From positions 699,428 to 763,427 of the forward strand of contig JAHBXI010000002.1 in assembly GCA_019636515.1 (NCBI GenBank): a stretch of 64,000 bases of DNA. Reading direction: 5' to 3'. Below the pieces are notes generated by a model. It was not told where the DNA came from, ran no database searches, and saw nothing but the letters and a program-made list of their open reading frames with translations. This document shows, one piece after another, positions 17,949 through 27,619 of this stretch. The translations under genes and the position numbers were made by a program. Numbering within the stretch: position 1 is the first letter of the stretch; the number at the start of each line of letters is the position of its first letter. The stretch comes from Phycisphaeraceae bacterium (lineage in GTDB: Bacteria; Planctomycetota; Phycisphaerae; Phycisphaerales; UBA1924).

Positions 17949-20900
17949 ATGAAGAAGTCTCGTCGCTGGACGCTTCCCTCGATGCTCGGCCTTGACCGGA
18001 TGTTCTCTTCACGCAAGGGGCGTTCCGAACAAGGGAGAGGCGCGGGTCGGCTGGCCCGTCGAGCGGGCGCCGCCAGGCCCGCGATGCTCGAGAACCTCGA
18101 GGTCCGCCGGCTGCTCTTTTCCCTCACGATCAGCGAGAGCGATATCGACCCGGTGACGGGGCTTGGCACCCAGGTGGCGTACTTCGGTTACGTCGCCCCC
18201 TACCTGCTCTCGCAGGCGGACATTGATGAGCGGGACCCCATCGAAGTCATCGAGAATTTCAACGATGAACTGAACAACAACGTTCCCGCGGTCAACGTTC
18301 CCAACGGCACGGTCTTCCTGGGTTCCAACATCCGGACGCGTCACAACATGACGCCGCCGAATTCGTACCAGTTGATCCAGCCCGGGGCGCCGCAGGACCA
18401 GGAAAAACTCCTGCGGTTCCAGATCCAGTCCGGCCAGTTCTTCGAGTTCGCGGTGACCAACGGCCTGGGCGGACTGCGGGCCTCCCAGTCGGTGACGTTC
18501 GATGTCGGCGCCGTGGCCCCCAGCACCTCCGGCTGGGATACGGACAACCTGGTCGTCCAGTTGATCTTCAATGACGAGGTGGTGAGGACCTATACCGGGG
18601 AGACGCTGCGAGCGGCGAAGATCTCCGCGGGAGGGGCCCCTGGCGTGGGCACGTTCCGGTTCGAGGCCCCGCTCGATCCCGGTGCCTTTGACACGATCCG
18701 CATCGTCGCCGAGAGCGGCCCGAACGACACGTTCACCATCGACAACATGGTGATCCTGCAGCCCGCGGGGACGTTTTCGGGGGTGATCGCGCGGACGATC
18801 TACGGGGCGACGATCGCGATCTCCGGCCCGGTCGGGGCGACGGTCCAGATCCTGGACCTCTACGGGCGCGACATGCGCCGGACGATCGCGCTGGGAATCC
18901 CGCAGGGTTCGCAGATCGCGCTGGTTGACCCCGCGGACAACGGGATCCCGGACTTCAACGACGGGATCGGCCGGATCGTGGTCTCGGGCGGTGACAGCCG
19001 CACGTCGATCTGGATGCACGGGGGGACGATCGAGGCTCTCTCGGGCCAGCCCGACCCGGAATTCGATTTCGTCGAGTTCGGGTTCGGCTACAAGAACGTG
19101 GAAGTGCTTGCCGGCCAACTGACGGTGTTCGAGCAGAGCGGCTTTGGCTACCACATCGACCTGACGCAGCCACAACTTCCGCCACCCGACGGGTTGCCTC
19201 CGTCGGGCGGGTCGTTGATCATCGGTTCTCCCTGGGTCAGGCCCCAGAACGACTATCGCCCGGGGAGCCAGAGCCCCTTCGACCTTGTGCAGGTCTTCGG
19301 GACCGGCATTATCCGCATCACTCCCGGCAACCTGGACGTGATCGGCGGGTTCACGCGAGCGGACCAGGGCATCTTCGTCAACGGGTCCATCGGCCAGATC
19401 GCGATTCATGGTGTGATCCACGGGTCTTCACGCATCACGGGTTCGGCCGGGACGGTCAACGTCGGCCTCCAGTTGGGGTCGTTCACGGTTGACGGCGACG
19501 TCGGGTCGCTGATCATCGCGTCGGACGCCGGGCGCTGGACCCGCGACGACGGCTCCGCGACGCTGAACACGAACAACCAGTTCACGTTCGGGCGTACGGT
19601 CGGGGATATCTCGGTCCTGGGCCGTTCGAGGACGCCGATCACGGTCGTCGGGGACACGGGGGACCCATCCGGTCGCCCGCCGCGCGACGTCTACACGTAC
19701 AAGGAGCGTGAGTTTGTTCTTTCGGAGTCCGTGGCGACCTACGAGGTCGAGTTCTCGATGGAGGACAACCAGTTCTTCTATTCGTTCAACCCGTTCGGCG
19801 ATCGCGTCACGTACGACATGATCAATTTCCTGCAGATGGGGTCCATCTTCGGGAACATGTACCTGCGCAACGACTCGGTGATGAACGCCGAGTTCGTCGG
19901 CACGGCCTCGGGCGGGGTGCGCATCCAGGGCAGCCTCAGCGGCCGAGAGACGGTGGTCAACACCCAGGACGACGACGCGGACGTCTATGCCTTCACGGCC
20001 GACGGGACTCAGGCGGTCAATCTGCAGGTCGCGACCCAGGGCGCGGTCTACCTGCGGATCGTTGACCAGGATGGCCGCACGCTCACGTCGATCCAGCAGC
20101 CGCGCGGGGCGAACAATACCTTCCGGTCCGAGCAGGTACTGACGTTTACCCCGCCGACGCCCGGGGTCTATTACGCCGTGGTGGCCGACGGCAACGACCC
20201 GACCGACGCGGGGGTTGGCTCGTTCCTGTATTCACTGGTCATCACGGGGATGGCTCCCGTGACCATGGGCATGTTCCGTACGGGGGCCGGCTCCGATTCT
20301 TCGGTGACCCTCCTGGGCGGATCGATGGGGCAGGTCCGCATCGGCACGGCCTTTGTCAACGGCTCGGGCATCGAGGCCGCCGTTGGCTCGCTCCTGAACG
20401 GGCCTGGGGACTCCGCCGACGACCTGCAGCGGTGGACCGGCGGCACCATCACCGTCCCCGGCCACCTGTACAGCATCGTCGCCGGGTCGGACATCGAGGG
20501 CGGCATCACCTTCGACGGGTCGTCGATCAGCGTGTTCGTGGGCGGGAATTTCGGCTCGCTGCACACCGGGCAGTCCGCGATCGCCGGCCGCGGGACCCGA
20601 CAGGGTGACATCATCGGTTTCTTCTCGATGCAGACGGGCGGTTCGATCGGCCTGATCGATGTTCGCGCGGGCATCGGCAACAACTCGGACGCCGACACCG
20701 AACTGGCGATCGCCTCCAACCCCGGCGGCGTCCGGTTCACCACCGGCCGCGATCCCAACCTTCGCGGCGACATCGGCATGATCCGGGTCGGCCGGCAAAT
20801 CGCCGGAGATGCGCTCCGAGTCGACACGCCCCCCGGTTCGATCGTGGGCGCCCTGCTCGTCCAGCAGGACCAGGGCGACACCGGAGATACGCGCCAGGGC

Positions 20901-23900
20901 ATGTACGGCGGGGACGTGGGGGCGATCCTGAACCTGGGCGCCGGATCGGATCTGCGCTTCTTCGACTCCCCTTTCATTGACCTGCGCGACACGGATAACT
21001 TCGAGACTCTTGTCTTTGAGAACCAGACCCTGCGTTTCACCGACGACGGCGGCGGCGACGTCGAGATCCGGGTGGTTGGCTCGACCACCGGCCGGTTTGC
21101 CGGGCGGATCATCACGCTGCCGATCGACGGTTCCCAGGGCGTGGCCGTGGGCCGCATCGAAGTGGACCTTTCCGGCGGGGCGTCGCTGCAGATCCGGGGC
21201 GTCGGCCCGGTCGGTTCGACCAACATCATCTCGATCGGCCGGATCATCATCACGGCGACCGGGCCGGGCTCGGGCGTGTCGGTCCTGGGCAACGTCGAGG
21301 TCGATGTCTTCCGCCTGACCTCGGCCGGGGCCCTGTCGTTCATCCGCAACGAGACGCCGCGCGGCGACCTGGTCGCCGTTGACGTCAACGGCATCGACAA
21401 CCTGGTCATCCTGACGGGCGACCTGGGCCGCACGCAGGTGCCCGCCTGGGGACCGAGGCTGATCGGTCCGTTCCTGGGAATCGGCGGAACCGCCGGCCCG
21501 AACGTGACGTCCATCCCCCTGGACCCCGCCGTCATGTCGCCGGACTGGAACGGCGGCCTCTACCGCCAGATCAACAACGACACGATCGTCTCCGGGGAGT
21601 CGTTCCTGGACGACATCGGATCCCCGTTTGATCCCTACCTCAACGGCATCATCGTCCGTAACGGGAGCATCCAGAACGTCGAGGTCGGCGGCGCGATCGG
21701 CGACGTGATCGTTCCCGCGGGGGACGTGGTGCGCGTCACCGCGAACTTCGACCGTATCACGCCGGCGGGCCGTTTCGACGGCATCGTGGGCACGATCTTC
21801 GGGCTGAGCGTTTTCCTGGTCGAGGTCGGGGACGGCCTGGCGGCCAACACCGGCGGGGCGCTCTCGTCCACGGGCGTCTTTGCGGTGGATGACATCATCC
21901 AGGTGTTCGCCGAGCGGATCCCCGGGGCGTTCATCTCCGGCCCGATCGTCGCCGCGAACAACGTGGCGGGAAACACGCCGAACTTCATCGGCGGCATCGA
22001 CGTCGTCCGGGTCAACAGCCAGGGCGGCAAGTACGACCGGACCTTCATCGGATCGATGCTCCTGGACTCGTTCTGGCAGTCGTTCTACGCCGACTCGGGC
22101 GCCTACCGCGGGACGATCAACCTGATCGACGGCCGCGACGCGGACCTTTTCGGATCGTTCATCCTCGCCAACAACCTCACGACCATCCGGCTGACCAACG
22201 GGGCGTGGGACGCCACGGTTCTGAACGTCAGCAGCAACATCGGGACCATCACGGCGGCGGAATACCGCAACACGACCCTGGTCGGCGGGTCGCTCGAGGT
22301 CCTGGCCAACCGCATCGGGGCGACCGGGGACGTCAACCTGATCACCACGTTCAGCAACACCGGTGACATGACCGACCTGGGGATTGATGTGGTCGGGGAC
22401 GTGACCGGGAGCATCACGGCCCGGAACATGACCCGCGTCACCGTCGATGTCTCGGGGCAGTTGCGCCTGTTGACCGTGACGCAGGACCTGCGTTCGAGCC
22501 GTGTGCAGGTTGGTTCGCTCCCGCGTATCTCGGCCGGGCGCAACATCCAGTCGTCGGAGATCTACGTCTCCGGCCTGCTGGGTGAGGCCAGCGCCGTGAA
22601 CCGGATCTCCAACTCCACGATCTCGATGACCGGCCCGGACGGGTCCATCGACCGCATCACGTCAAGGGAGATCCTCCAGTCGGTGATCTCCGCTTCCGGG
22701 CCGATCAACACGGTCACGGCGACGGCGGGCGACCTCTCGGCGAGGATCACCACCACGACGGCGCGCGGCAACATCACCCGGCTCTCCGCGACGCGAGACC
22801 TGGACGTCTCGACGGACGTGAGCGGGACGATCGTGAACATGTCGGCCGGTCGCCACGTGGGCAACCGCGCCAACCCCGGCGTGATCGTGATCCGCGGGAA
22901 CATGACCGACCTGACGGCCGGCGGCCAACTCTACTCGGACCTTCGCGTCGGCCAGAGCATCTCCGGGACCGTCTCGATCGGACGCGTCTCGACCGTTCCC
23001 GGGAACAACCAACTCGGCGCGGGATCGATCATCGCGTTCGGTTCGATCGCCCGGGTCAGCGTGCGGGGCGACTTTGCCGGGGACATCATCAGTTACTCGG
23101 GCGGCATCACGGACGTCTCGATCACCGACGGGTCGTTCCACCCGGGCCGCCGCATCGCCGCCTTCGACGGGGATATCCGCCTGGTGACCGTGACCAACGG
23201 CGACCTGATGGGGAGCATCCACGCCGACTACATCCTGTGGCAGGTGAACATCATCGGATCGGCCGACGGGGTGTTCGGCAACATGGGGATCAACCCGTTC
23301 AAGTCGAGCAACGTCTCGTACGACTCGTTCCGCAACCAGTTGCCCGTGGGCATCGCCGCCACGGTCGGATTCGACGGCCCGACGATCTCGGCGGGATGGA
23401 ACGTCGGCATTCTCTACATCTCCAACGGCTCGATGTTCGAGACCAGCGTCATCGCGGGCCGCGCGATCGGCTACATCACGGTCTTCGGGGAGATCGCCAA
23501 CGACCCCTTCACGGCCGGGTACGGCTCGGTCATCGCCGCGGCCGATTCGATCTGGTCGGTCGGCACGTCGGGCCCGATCACCAACACCCGGATCATCGCC
23601 GGCGTGTTCAACTTCGGTTCCGACAACCGCCCGGGGGGACTGGGGACCGCGGCCGACGCGGTGAAGTCCGGGTGGATCAACCAGGTCTACGCCGGCGGCG
23701 GATCCATCAACATGTCGATCTCGGCCGGAATGCTCCCCGGATCCGACGGGATCTACAACACCTCCGACGACCTGGTGGCGTCGGGCCTGTCGGTCGTCAA
23801 CAGCGTGGTGATCCCCTTGGGGATGCCGGTCGGCAACGTGACGGTCTACTCCGACTCGATCACCCCCGAGATCCTCTCCGACTCCCGGATCATCAGCGCG

Positions 23901-26900
23901 GGGTTCAATTTCCCGGTCGAAGAGGCGCAACTCTGGAACGGGTTCCAGCCGCTGGGGGTTCCCATCAGCGCGGCGGGCCTGGCCTTCACGCACGGATCCT
24001 CCACCGGGACCATGTACTTCAGCGGCCCGGGCAACGCGTACTGGAACCAGTCCCTGGGCCGGGTATGGCTGGTCAACTCGTCGTACACGTCGAACCTCAC
24101 GGTCCTGGTGAACGGGGCCAACCCCACGCTGAACGACTTCGACGTGGTTTCAAACGACGACGCCTCGATCGGCTCGCTCTACATCGCGGCCGACCTCACG
24201 GGCAACAGCGACATCATCATCGACGCCTACGCCGTGTTCATCACCACGGGCAAGGTTTCGGGCAACGGCCGCTGGAGCATCGGCGCCGACGTCAACACCA
24301 TCCAGACCAACGGGTGGGCGGGCGGGTCGTACGACTCCAAACTCACGTCGATCTTCAACGTCCTGGGCGACCTGGGAGACCCCGACTACGCTGTCCGCGG
24401 GGAGGCGAACATCGCCAGCCTGGCCTTCGGAAACGTGCTTGTCTCGGGGTTCAACAAGGCGCGGATCAGCGCCGACCGGGACCTCAACTACTTCGTCACC
24501 GGCGGCCTGGTGGACGGGGCGACCGTCCGAGCCGGATCCTCCATGATCCTCTTCCAGGCCGCGTCGGTTTCCAGGACGTGGCTGGGCGTCCGCGACACGA
24601 TCTCCGAGATCAAGATCGCCGGCGAGGTCTTTGACACTTCCCTGATGGCCGGAGTCGACCTGGGCCGTGACGCCGAGTTCGGCGGCACGGGCCTCAACGC
24701 CGACAAGGTCAGCACCGGCTTCATCGGCACGGTCGCCATCGGCGGCAACTTCCGCGAATCCGACCTGGTCGCCGGGATCATCCGCGGCCCGGACGGGTTC
24801 TTCGGCACCGCCGACGACGGCCTGGCCGAGGGACGGGGAACGATCGGAAACGTCACCATCGCGGGATCCCAGACCGGCAGCACACGCGCGAGCGAGTCGT
24901 ACCGCATCGCCTCCACCGGAACGCTCGGGACGGTCACCATCGGGGGCAGCATCGCCGGCGGGGCCCGCGGCAACTTCGCCGTCGAGCGCCTCGTTCTCGC
25001 CCCGCTGCCGTTCCAGGTCAAGGACCTCCAGACCCAGACGGTCAGCGGCGTCACCTCGGCCCGGCTGTTCTTCAACCAGCCGGCCAACTCGGCCTCGATC
25101 TCGCTGGCCTTGTCCATCTACGAATTGCGCAACGACGGGGCGACACTGATCCGTCTTGTCCAGAACGTGGATTACACCCTTTCCTACGACGCCCGGCTCG
25201 ACGCCGCGGTGGTCACCTTCGCCCGTGCTCTCACGCAGCGCAACTTGCCCCAGCAGGCGGGCGTCCCCGGCCCGGGGGTGTATCGCTTCGAACTCGACCA
25301 GTCACGCCTCCAGGCCAAACTGGTCCGCTCGACCCTCGACGGCGACGGGAACGGCCGCGCATCCCCCGGCGACAACTACTCCCAGGACGATTTCGTCGGC
25401 GACGTCGGCGATCGCACGACCTCCAACCGCGTCACGACCGGCAACGTCACCGTGGACCTCTACGCGGCCGCGAACCTGAGCCTCGTCATGGACGGCAACC
25501 GCGCGCCCGACGGCCTGCCGGATGTGAACCGGGTCTTCACCGTCCGCGGCTACCTGGGCGATCACCCGGACCACGACTCCAACCTCTTCCGCTTCAGCGG
25601 GGATTCCGACCTGTACCGGATCACGCTCCAGGCGGGGCAGATCCTGCGTCTGGGCGGGCTCCAGGGGTCGGCTCGCGGAGCCACGACGCACGGCCTGTTC
25701 AACGCCGGCGGCGGCACGGTGACCCCGATCGAGACCGTCACGCTCCCGTCGGACGACCTTGTCTTCGACCGCAACCCGGATCGTTCGTGGCTCGTCAAGC
25801 AGACGGGGACCTACTACATCGCCGTTTCCAACGGCGCTCCGCTGACCGGGTCCACGGTTTTCAACCCGAACCCCGTCCAGGGCGGGGTCGGCGATTACAG
25901 TTTCACGGTCGAGGTCTTCGACGACGGCGACACCGGCTTCAACGCCCCGACCACGTCGGGCAGCGGGGCCGATATCGGCAACGCGCCGGCCCCGATCGCC
26001 TTTGCCGGTCCCAACGGTGTGTTCAACAACGCGGGCGACCCGGCCAACGACGACCTCACCACGATCGTCGTCGGGGAGTACTCCTACACCCTCGACGCGG
26101 GCCCGGACGGCATCCGAGGCACGGCCGACGACCTGGTCTCGGGGACCAACTCGGACGGTTCCATCGTCGCCACCCACTCGGGCACGGGCCGCCAGGTGGC
26201 GACCATCACGGCCTCGATCGGTCCCGCCGGGGCGTCGGGCCTTCCCGGCACCATCACCCCCGACGTGGACATCTTCAAGATCAACAGCGGCAACCCCATC
26301 GCCCCGGGGACCAGGATCAAGGTCACCGTCAAACTCGCCGACCTGGGCTCCGACCTGGGCAGCCGAAGCCAGGTCCCCCGCCTGGCGGCCACCACCGGGA
26401 CCTTCATCCCGACCGACCTCCTGGGCGATGTCCAGTTCGGCATCTTCGACATCACCAATTCGTCGGCGACCGACGACGGCGCTCTCATCCTGTCTCCCAG
26501 CGATTTCTCGCCCACGGCCTCCAGGCCGGGGGTCATCGCGTCGAGCAACAACGCCACCTACGGGTACGACTCCAACGGGGACTTCTTCGTTGAGTTCCTC
26601 GCCCCGACGTCGGTCACCGGGTCGGGTTCCGCCGCTCTGGCCGTGTACGTGCAGGGCGTGTACAACACGGACTACCAGGTCGAGGTCGTCATCGACGGTT
26701 CCGGGACGATCAACCGGACGGTCCAGAACGTCCTGGTCGAGATCAACGGCGGGAGCATCAACTGGCTCCAGACCTCCGGCCAGGTGACGCAACTGGCGCC
26801 GTTCAGCGCCCAGACCCTGGGCTTCAATGGGACGCTCGCCTCCGGCCAGCCCGTCCAGGAATACATCGTCCAGCGGGTGGTATCGAGCCTCCAGTCCACG

Positions 26901-27485
26901 TTCAACGCCGCGGGCCTGGCCGTCAATTTCTCCGCCAACCCCGCCGACTTCGAGTTCCAGCCCTACTCCACCGTGTACGTCACTTCCTCGAGCGATCCCA
27001 TCTCGCTGGTGTTCGGGGACAACTTCCTGCCGGGCTTCTCCCTCACCGACCTTCTCTTCCCCGACCTGGTCGGCCTGTTCGTTGATCAGCCCTACGGCTA
27101 CAGCCAGCGCGTCGACGTGATGAACGCCGACAAGAACGACGACGCCGTGGTGTTCATCCCGCCGATGGGGCTGCTTGGATTCTCCAACTCCCAGCAGGAA
27201 GTTGACCGGTTCGTGCAGTCCCTCGCCGCGGCCGTCGGGCGTCGCACCGGCGAACTGCTCGGCCTGCGGCTGACGGACTCGTTCATCCCCGCGTCCGCCC
27301 AGACCACCTTCGACCTGCTGGCCTCGAATTCCGTCGCCGACCCCGAGGCCTTCTCGCGTTCGCTCGCGATCTTCGGCTCCCTCAGGCTGCTCTCGGGCGT
27401 CAGCGATTCCACCGTCAGCACGGACTTCTACCTCGGGAGCCAGTCCTCCCTGGGAATGCTGTCCAAGTTCGTCAGCCCGCGGTGA
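17949..27485 (+). CDS. Giant secreted beta-solenoid-type surface protein (3178 residues)
   Basis: The N-terminus is highly basic (MKKSRRW, then RKGRSEQGRG), followed by MLENLEVRRLLFSL at about 46-59. That matches the planctomycete N-terminal motif (LExRxLL) seen on giant exported proteins. Most of the body is Gly/Ser/Thr/Val/Ile-rich short strands (repeating GSIxxVxVxGDVxG patterns), as expected for a right-handed beta-helix adhesin or sheath. Two pre-peptidase C-terminal-like beta sandwiches lie at about 665-770 (DVYAFTADG to GVYYAVVADG) and 2515-2620 (DLYRITLQAG to GTYYIAVSNG). GPDGxxGTADD loops recur at about 1935, 2280 and 2720 and may bind calcium. The C-terminus (about 2980-3178) resembles a metzincin domain that has lost its zinc ligands. 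Base composition matches neighbours. Confidence 0.88.
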   Translation: MKKSRRWTLPSMLGLDRMFSSRKGRSEQGRGAGRLARRAGAARPAMLENLEVRRLLFSLTISESDIDPVTGLGTQVAYFGYVAPYLLSQADIDERDPIEVIENFNDELNNNVPAVNVPNGTVFLGSNIRTRHNMTPPNSYQLIQPGAPQDQEKLLRFQIQSGQFFEFAVTNGLGGLRASQSVTFDVGAVAPSTSGWDTDNLVVQLIFNDEVVRTYTGETLRAAKISAGGAPGVGTFRFEAPLDPGAFDTIRIVAESGPNDTFTIDNMVILQPAGTFSGVIARTIYGATIAISGPVGATVQILDLYGRDMRRTIALGIPQGSQIALVDPADNGIPDFNDGIGRIVVSGGDSRTSIWMHGGTIEALSGQPDPEFDFVEFGFGYKNVEVLAGQLTVFEQSGFGYHIDLTQPQLPPPDGLPPSGGSLIIGSPWVRPQNDYRPGSQSPFDLVQVFGTGIIRITPGNLDVIGGFTRADQGIFVNGSIGQIAIHGVIHGSSRITGSAGTVNVGLQLGSFTVDGDVGSLIIASDAGRWTRDDGSATLNTNNQFTFGRTVGDISVLGRSRTPITVVGDTGDPSGRPPRDVYTYKEREFVLSESVATYEVEFSMEDNQFFYSFNPFGDRVTYDMINFLQMGSIFGNMYLRNDSVMNAEFVGTASGGVRIQGSLSGRETVVNTQDDDADVYAFTADGTQAVNLQVATQGAVYLRIVDQDGRTLTSIQQPRGANNTFRSEQVLTFTPPTPGVYYAVVADGNDPTDAGVGSFLYSLVITGMAPVTMGMFRTGAGSDSSVTLLGGSMGQVRIGTAFVNGSGIEAAVGSLLNGPGDSADDLQRWTGGTITVPGHLYSIVAGSDIEGGITFDGSSISVFVGGNFGSLHTGQSAIAGRGTRQGDIIGFFSMQTGGSIGLIDVRAGIGNNSDADTELAIASNPGGVRFTTGRDPNLRGDIGMIRVGRQIAGDALRVDTPPGSIVGALLVQQDQGDTGDTRQGMYGGDVGAILNLGAGSDLRFFDSPFIDLRDTDNFETLVFENQTLRFTDDGGGDVEIRVVGSTTGRFAGRIITLPIDGSQGVAVGRIEVDLSGGASLQIRGVGPVGSTNIISIGRIIITATGPGSGVSVLGNVEVDVFRLTSAGALSFIRNETPRGDLVAVDVNGIDNLVILTGDLGRTQVPAWGPRLIGPFLGIGGTAGPNVTSIPLDPAVMSPDWNGGLYRQINNDTIVSGESFLDDIGSPFDPYLNGIIVRNGSIQNVEVGGAIGDVIVPAGDVVRVTANFDRITPAGRFDGIVGTIFGLSVFLVEVGDGLAANTGGALSSTGVFAVDDIIQVFAERIPGAFISGPIVAANNVAGNTPNFIGGIDVVRVNSQGGKYDRTFIGSMLLDSFWQSFYADSGAYRGTINLIDGRDADLFGSFILANNLTTIRLTNGAWDATVLNVSSNIGTITAAEYRNTTLVGGSLEVLANRIGATGDVNLITTFSNTGDMTDLGIDVVGDVTGSITARNMTRVTVDVSGQLRLLTVTQDLRSSRVQVGSLPRISAGRNIQSSEIYVSGLLGEASAVNRISNSTISMTGPDGSIDRITSREILQSVISASGPINTVTATAGDLSARITTTTARGNITRLSATRDLDVSTDVSGTIVNMSAGRHVGNRANPGVIVIRGNMTDLTAGGQLYSDLRVGQSISGTVSIGRVSTVPGNNQLGAGSIIAFGSIARVSVRGDFAGDIISYSGGITDVSITDGSFHPGRRIAAFDGDIRLVTVTNGDLMGSIHADYILWQVNIIGSADGVFGNMGINPFKSSNVSYDSFRNQLPVGIAATVGFDGPTISAGWNVGILYISNGSMFETSVIAGRAIGYITVFGEIANDPFTAGYGSVIAAADSIWSVGTSGPITNTRIIAGVFNFGSDNRPGGLGTAADAVKSGWINQVYAGGGSINMSISAGMLPGSDGIYNTSDDLVASGLSVVNSVVIPLGMPVGNVTVYSDSITPEILSDSRIISAGFNFPVEEAQLWNGFQPLGVPISAAGLAFTHGSSTGTMYFSGPGNAYWNQSLGRVWLVNSSYTSNLTVLVNGANPTLNDFDVVSNDDASIGSLYIAADLTGNSDIIIDAYAVFITTGKVSGNGRWSIGADVNTIQTNGWAGGSYDSKLTSIFNVLGDLGDPDYAVRGEANIASLAFGNVLVSGFNKARISADRDLNYFVTGGLVDGATVRAGSSMILFQAASVSRTWLGVRDTISEIKIAGEVFDTSLMAGVDLGRDAEFGGTGLNADKVSTGFIGTVAIGGNFRESDLVAGIIRGPDGFFGTADDGLAEGRGTIGNVTIAGSQTGSTRASESYRIASTGTLGTVTIGGSIAGGARGNFAVERLVLAPLPFQVKDLQTQTVSGVTSARLFFNQPANSASISLALSIYELRNDGATLIRLVQNVDYTLSYDARLDAAVVTFARALTQRNLPQQAGVPGPGVYRFELDQSRLQAKLVRSTLDGDGNGRASPGDNYSQDDFVGDVGDRTTSNRVTTGNVTVDLYAAANLSLVMDGNRAPDGLPDVNRVFTVRGYLGDHPDHDSNLFRFSGDSDLYRITLQAGQILRLGGLQGSARGATTHGLFNAGGGTVTPIETVTLPSDDLVFDRNPDRSWLVKQTGTYYIAVSNGAPLTGSTVFNPNPVQGGVGDYSFTVEVFDDGDTGFNAPTTSGSGADIGNAPAPIAFAGPNGVFNNAGDPANDDLTTIVVGEYSYTLDAGPDGIRGTADDLVSGTNSDGSIVATHSGTGRQVATITASIGPAGASGLPGTITPDVDIFKINSGNPIAPGTRIKVTVKLADLGSDLGSRSQVPRLAATTGTFIPTDLLGDVQFGIFDITNSSATDDGALILSPSDFSPTASRPGVIASSNNATYGYDSNGDFFVEFLAPTSVTGSGSAALAVYVQGVYNTDYQVEVVIDGSGTINRTVQNVLVEINGGSINWLQTSGQVTQLAPFSAQTLGFNGTLASGQPVQEYIVQRVVSSLQSTFNAAGLAVNFSANPADFEFQPYSTVYVTSSSDPISLVFGDNFLPGFSLTDLLFPDLVGLFVDQPYGYSQRVDVMNADKNDDAVVFIPPMGLLGFSNSQQEVDRFVQSLAAAVGRRTGELLGLRLTDSFIPASAQTTFDLLASNSVADPEAFSRSLAIFGSLRLLSGVSDSTVSTDFYLGSQSSLGMLSKFVSPR

Positions 27486-27546
27486 TTCGCCGAGGCGGCG
27501 AACGGCGCTTGGCGTCCGCATGCCATCACGCGATTCCATGACAATG

Positions 27547-27573
27547 ACGGGCCGCCCGAGCGGCCCGTTTTTT
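27547..27573 (+). terminator. Rho-independent terminator after the giant gene
   Basis: Perfect 9-bp stem ACGGGCCGC (27547-27555) with GCGGCCCGT (27560-27568), CCGA loop, then six T residues. Confidence 0.93.
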
Positions 27574-27619
27574 CATGCGCTTCCCGCGGCGCCCTTCGCC
27601 CCGGCCCTTCATCCCGGGA

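Noticed and set aside
17431..18012. 193-codon minus-strand frame in the gap before the giant gene
   Set aside because: Low-complexity, overlaps stem-loops and the giant gene's start, and resembles the spurious frames found in GC-rich interspersed repeats.
25302..27539. 745-codon minus-strand frame opposite the giant gene
   Set aside because: Shadow of the giant protein with repetitive Gly/Val/Arg composition and no start signals.
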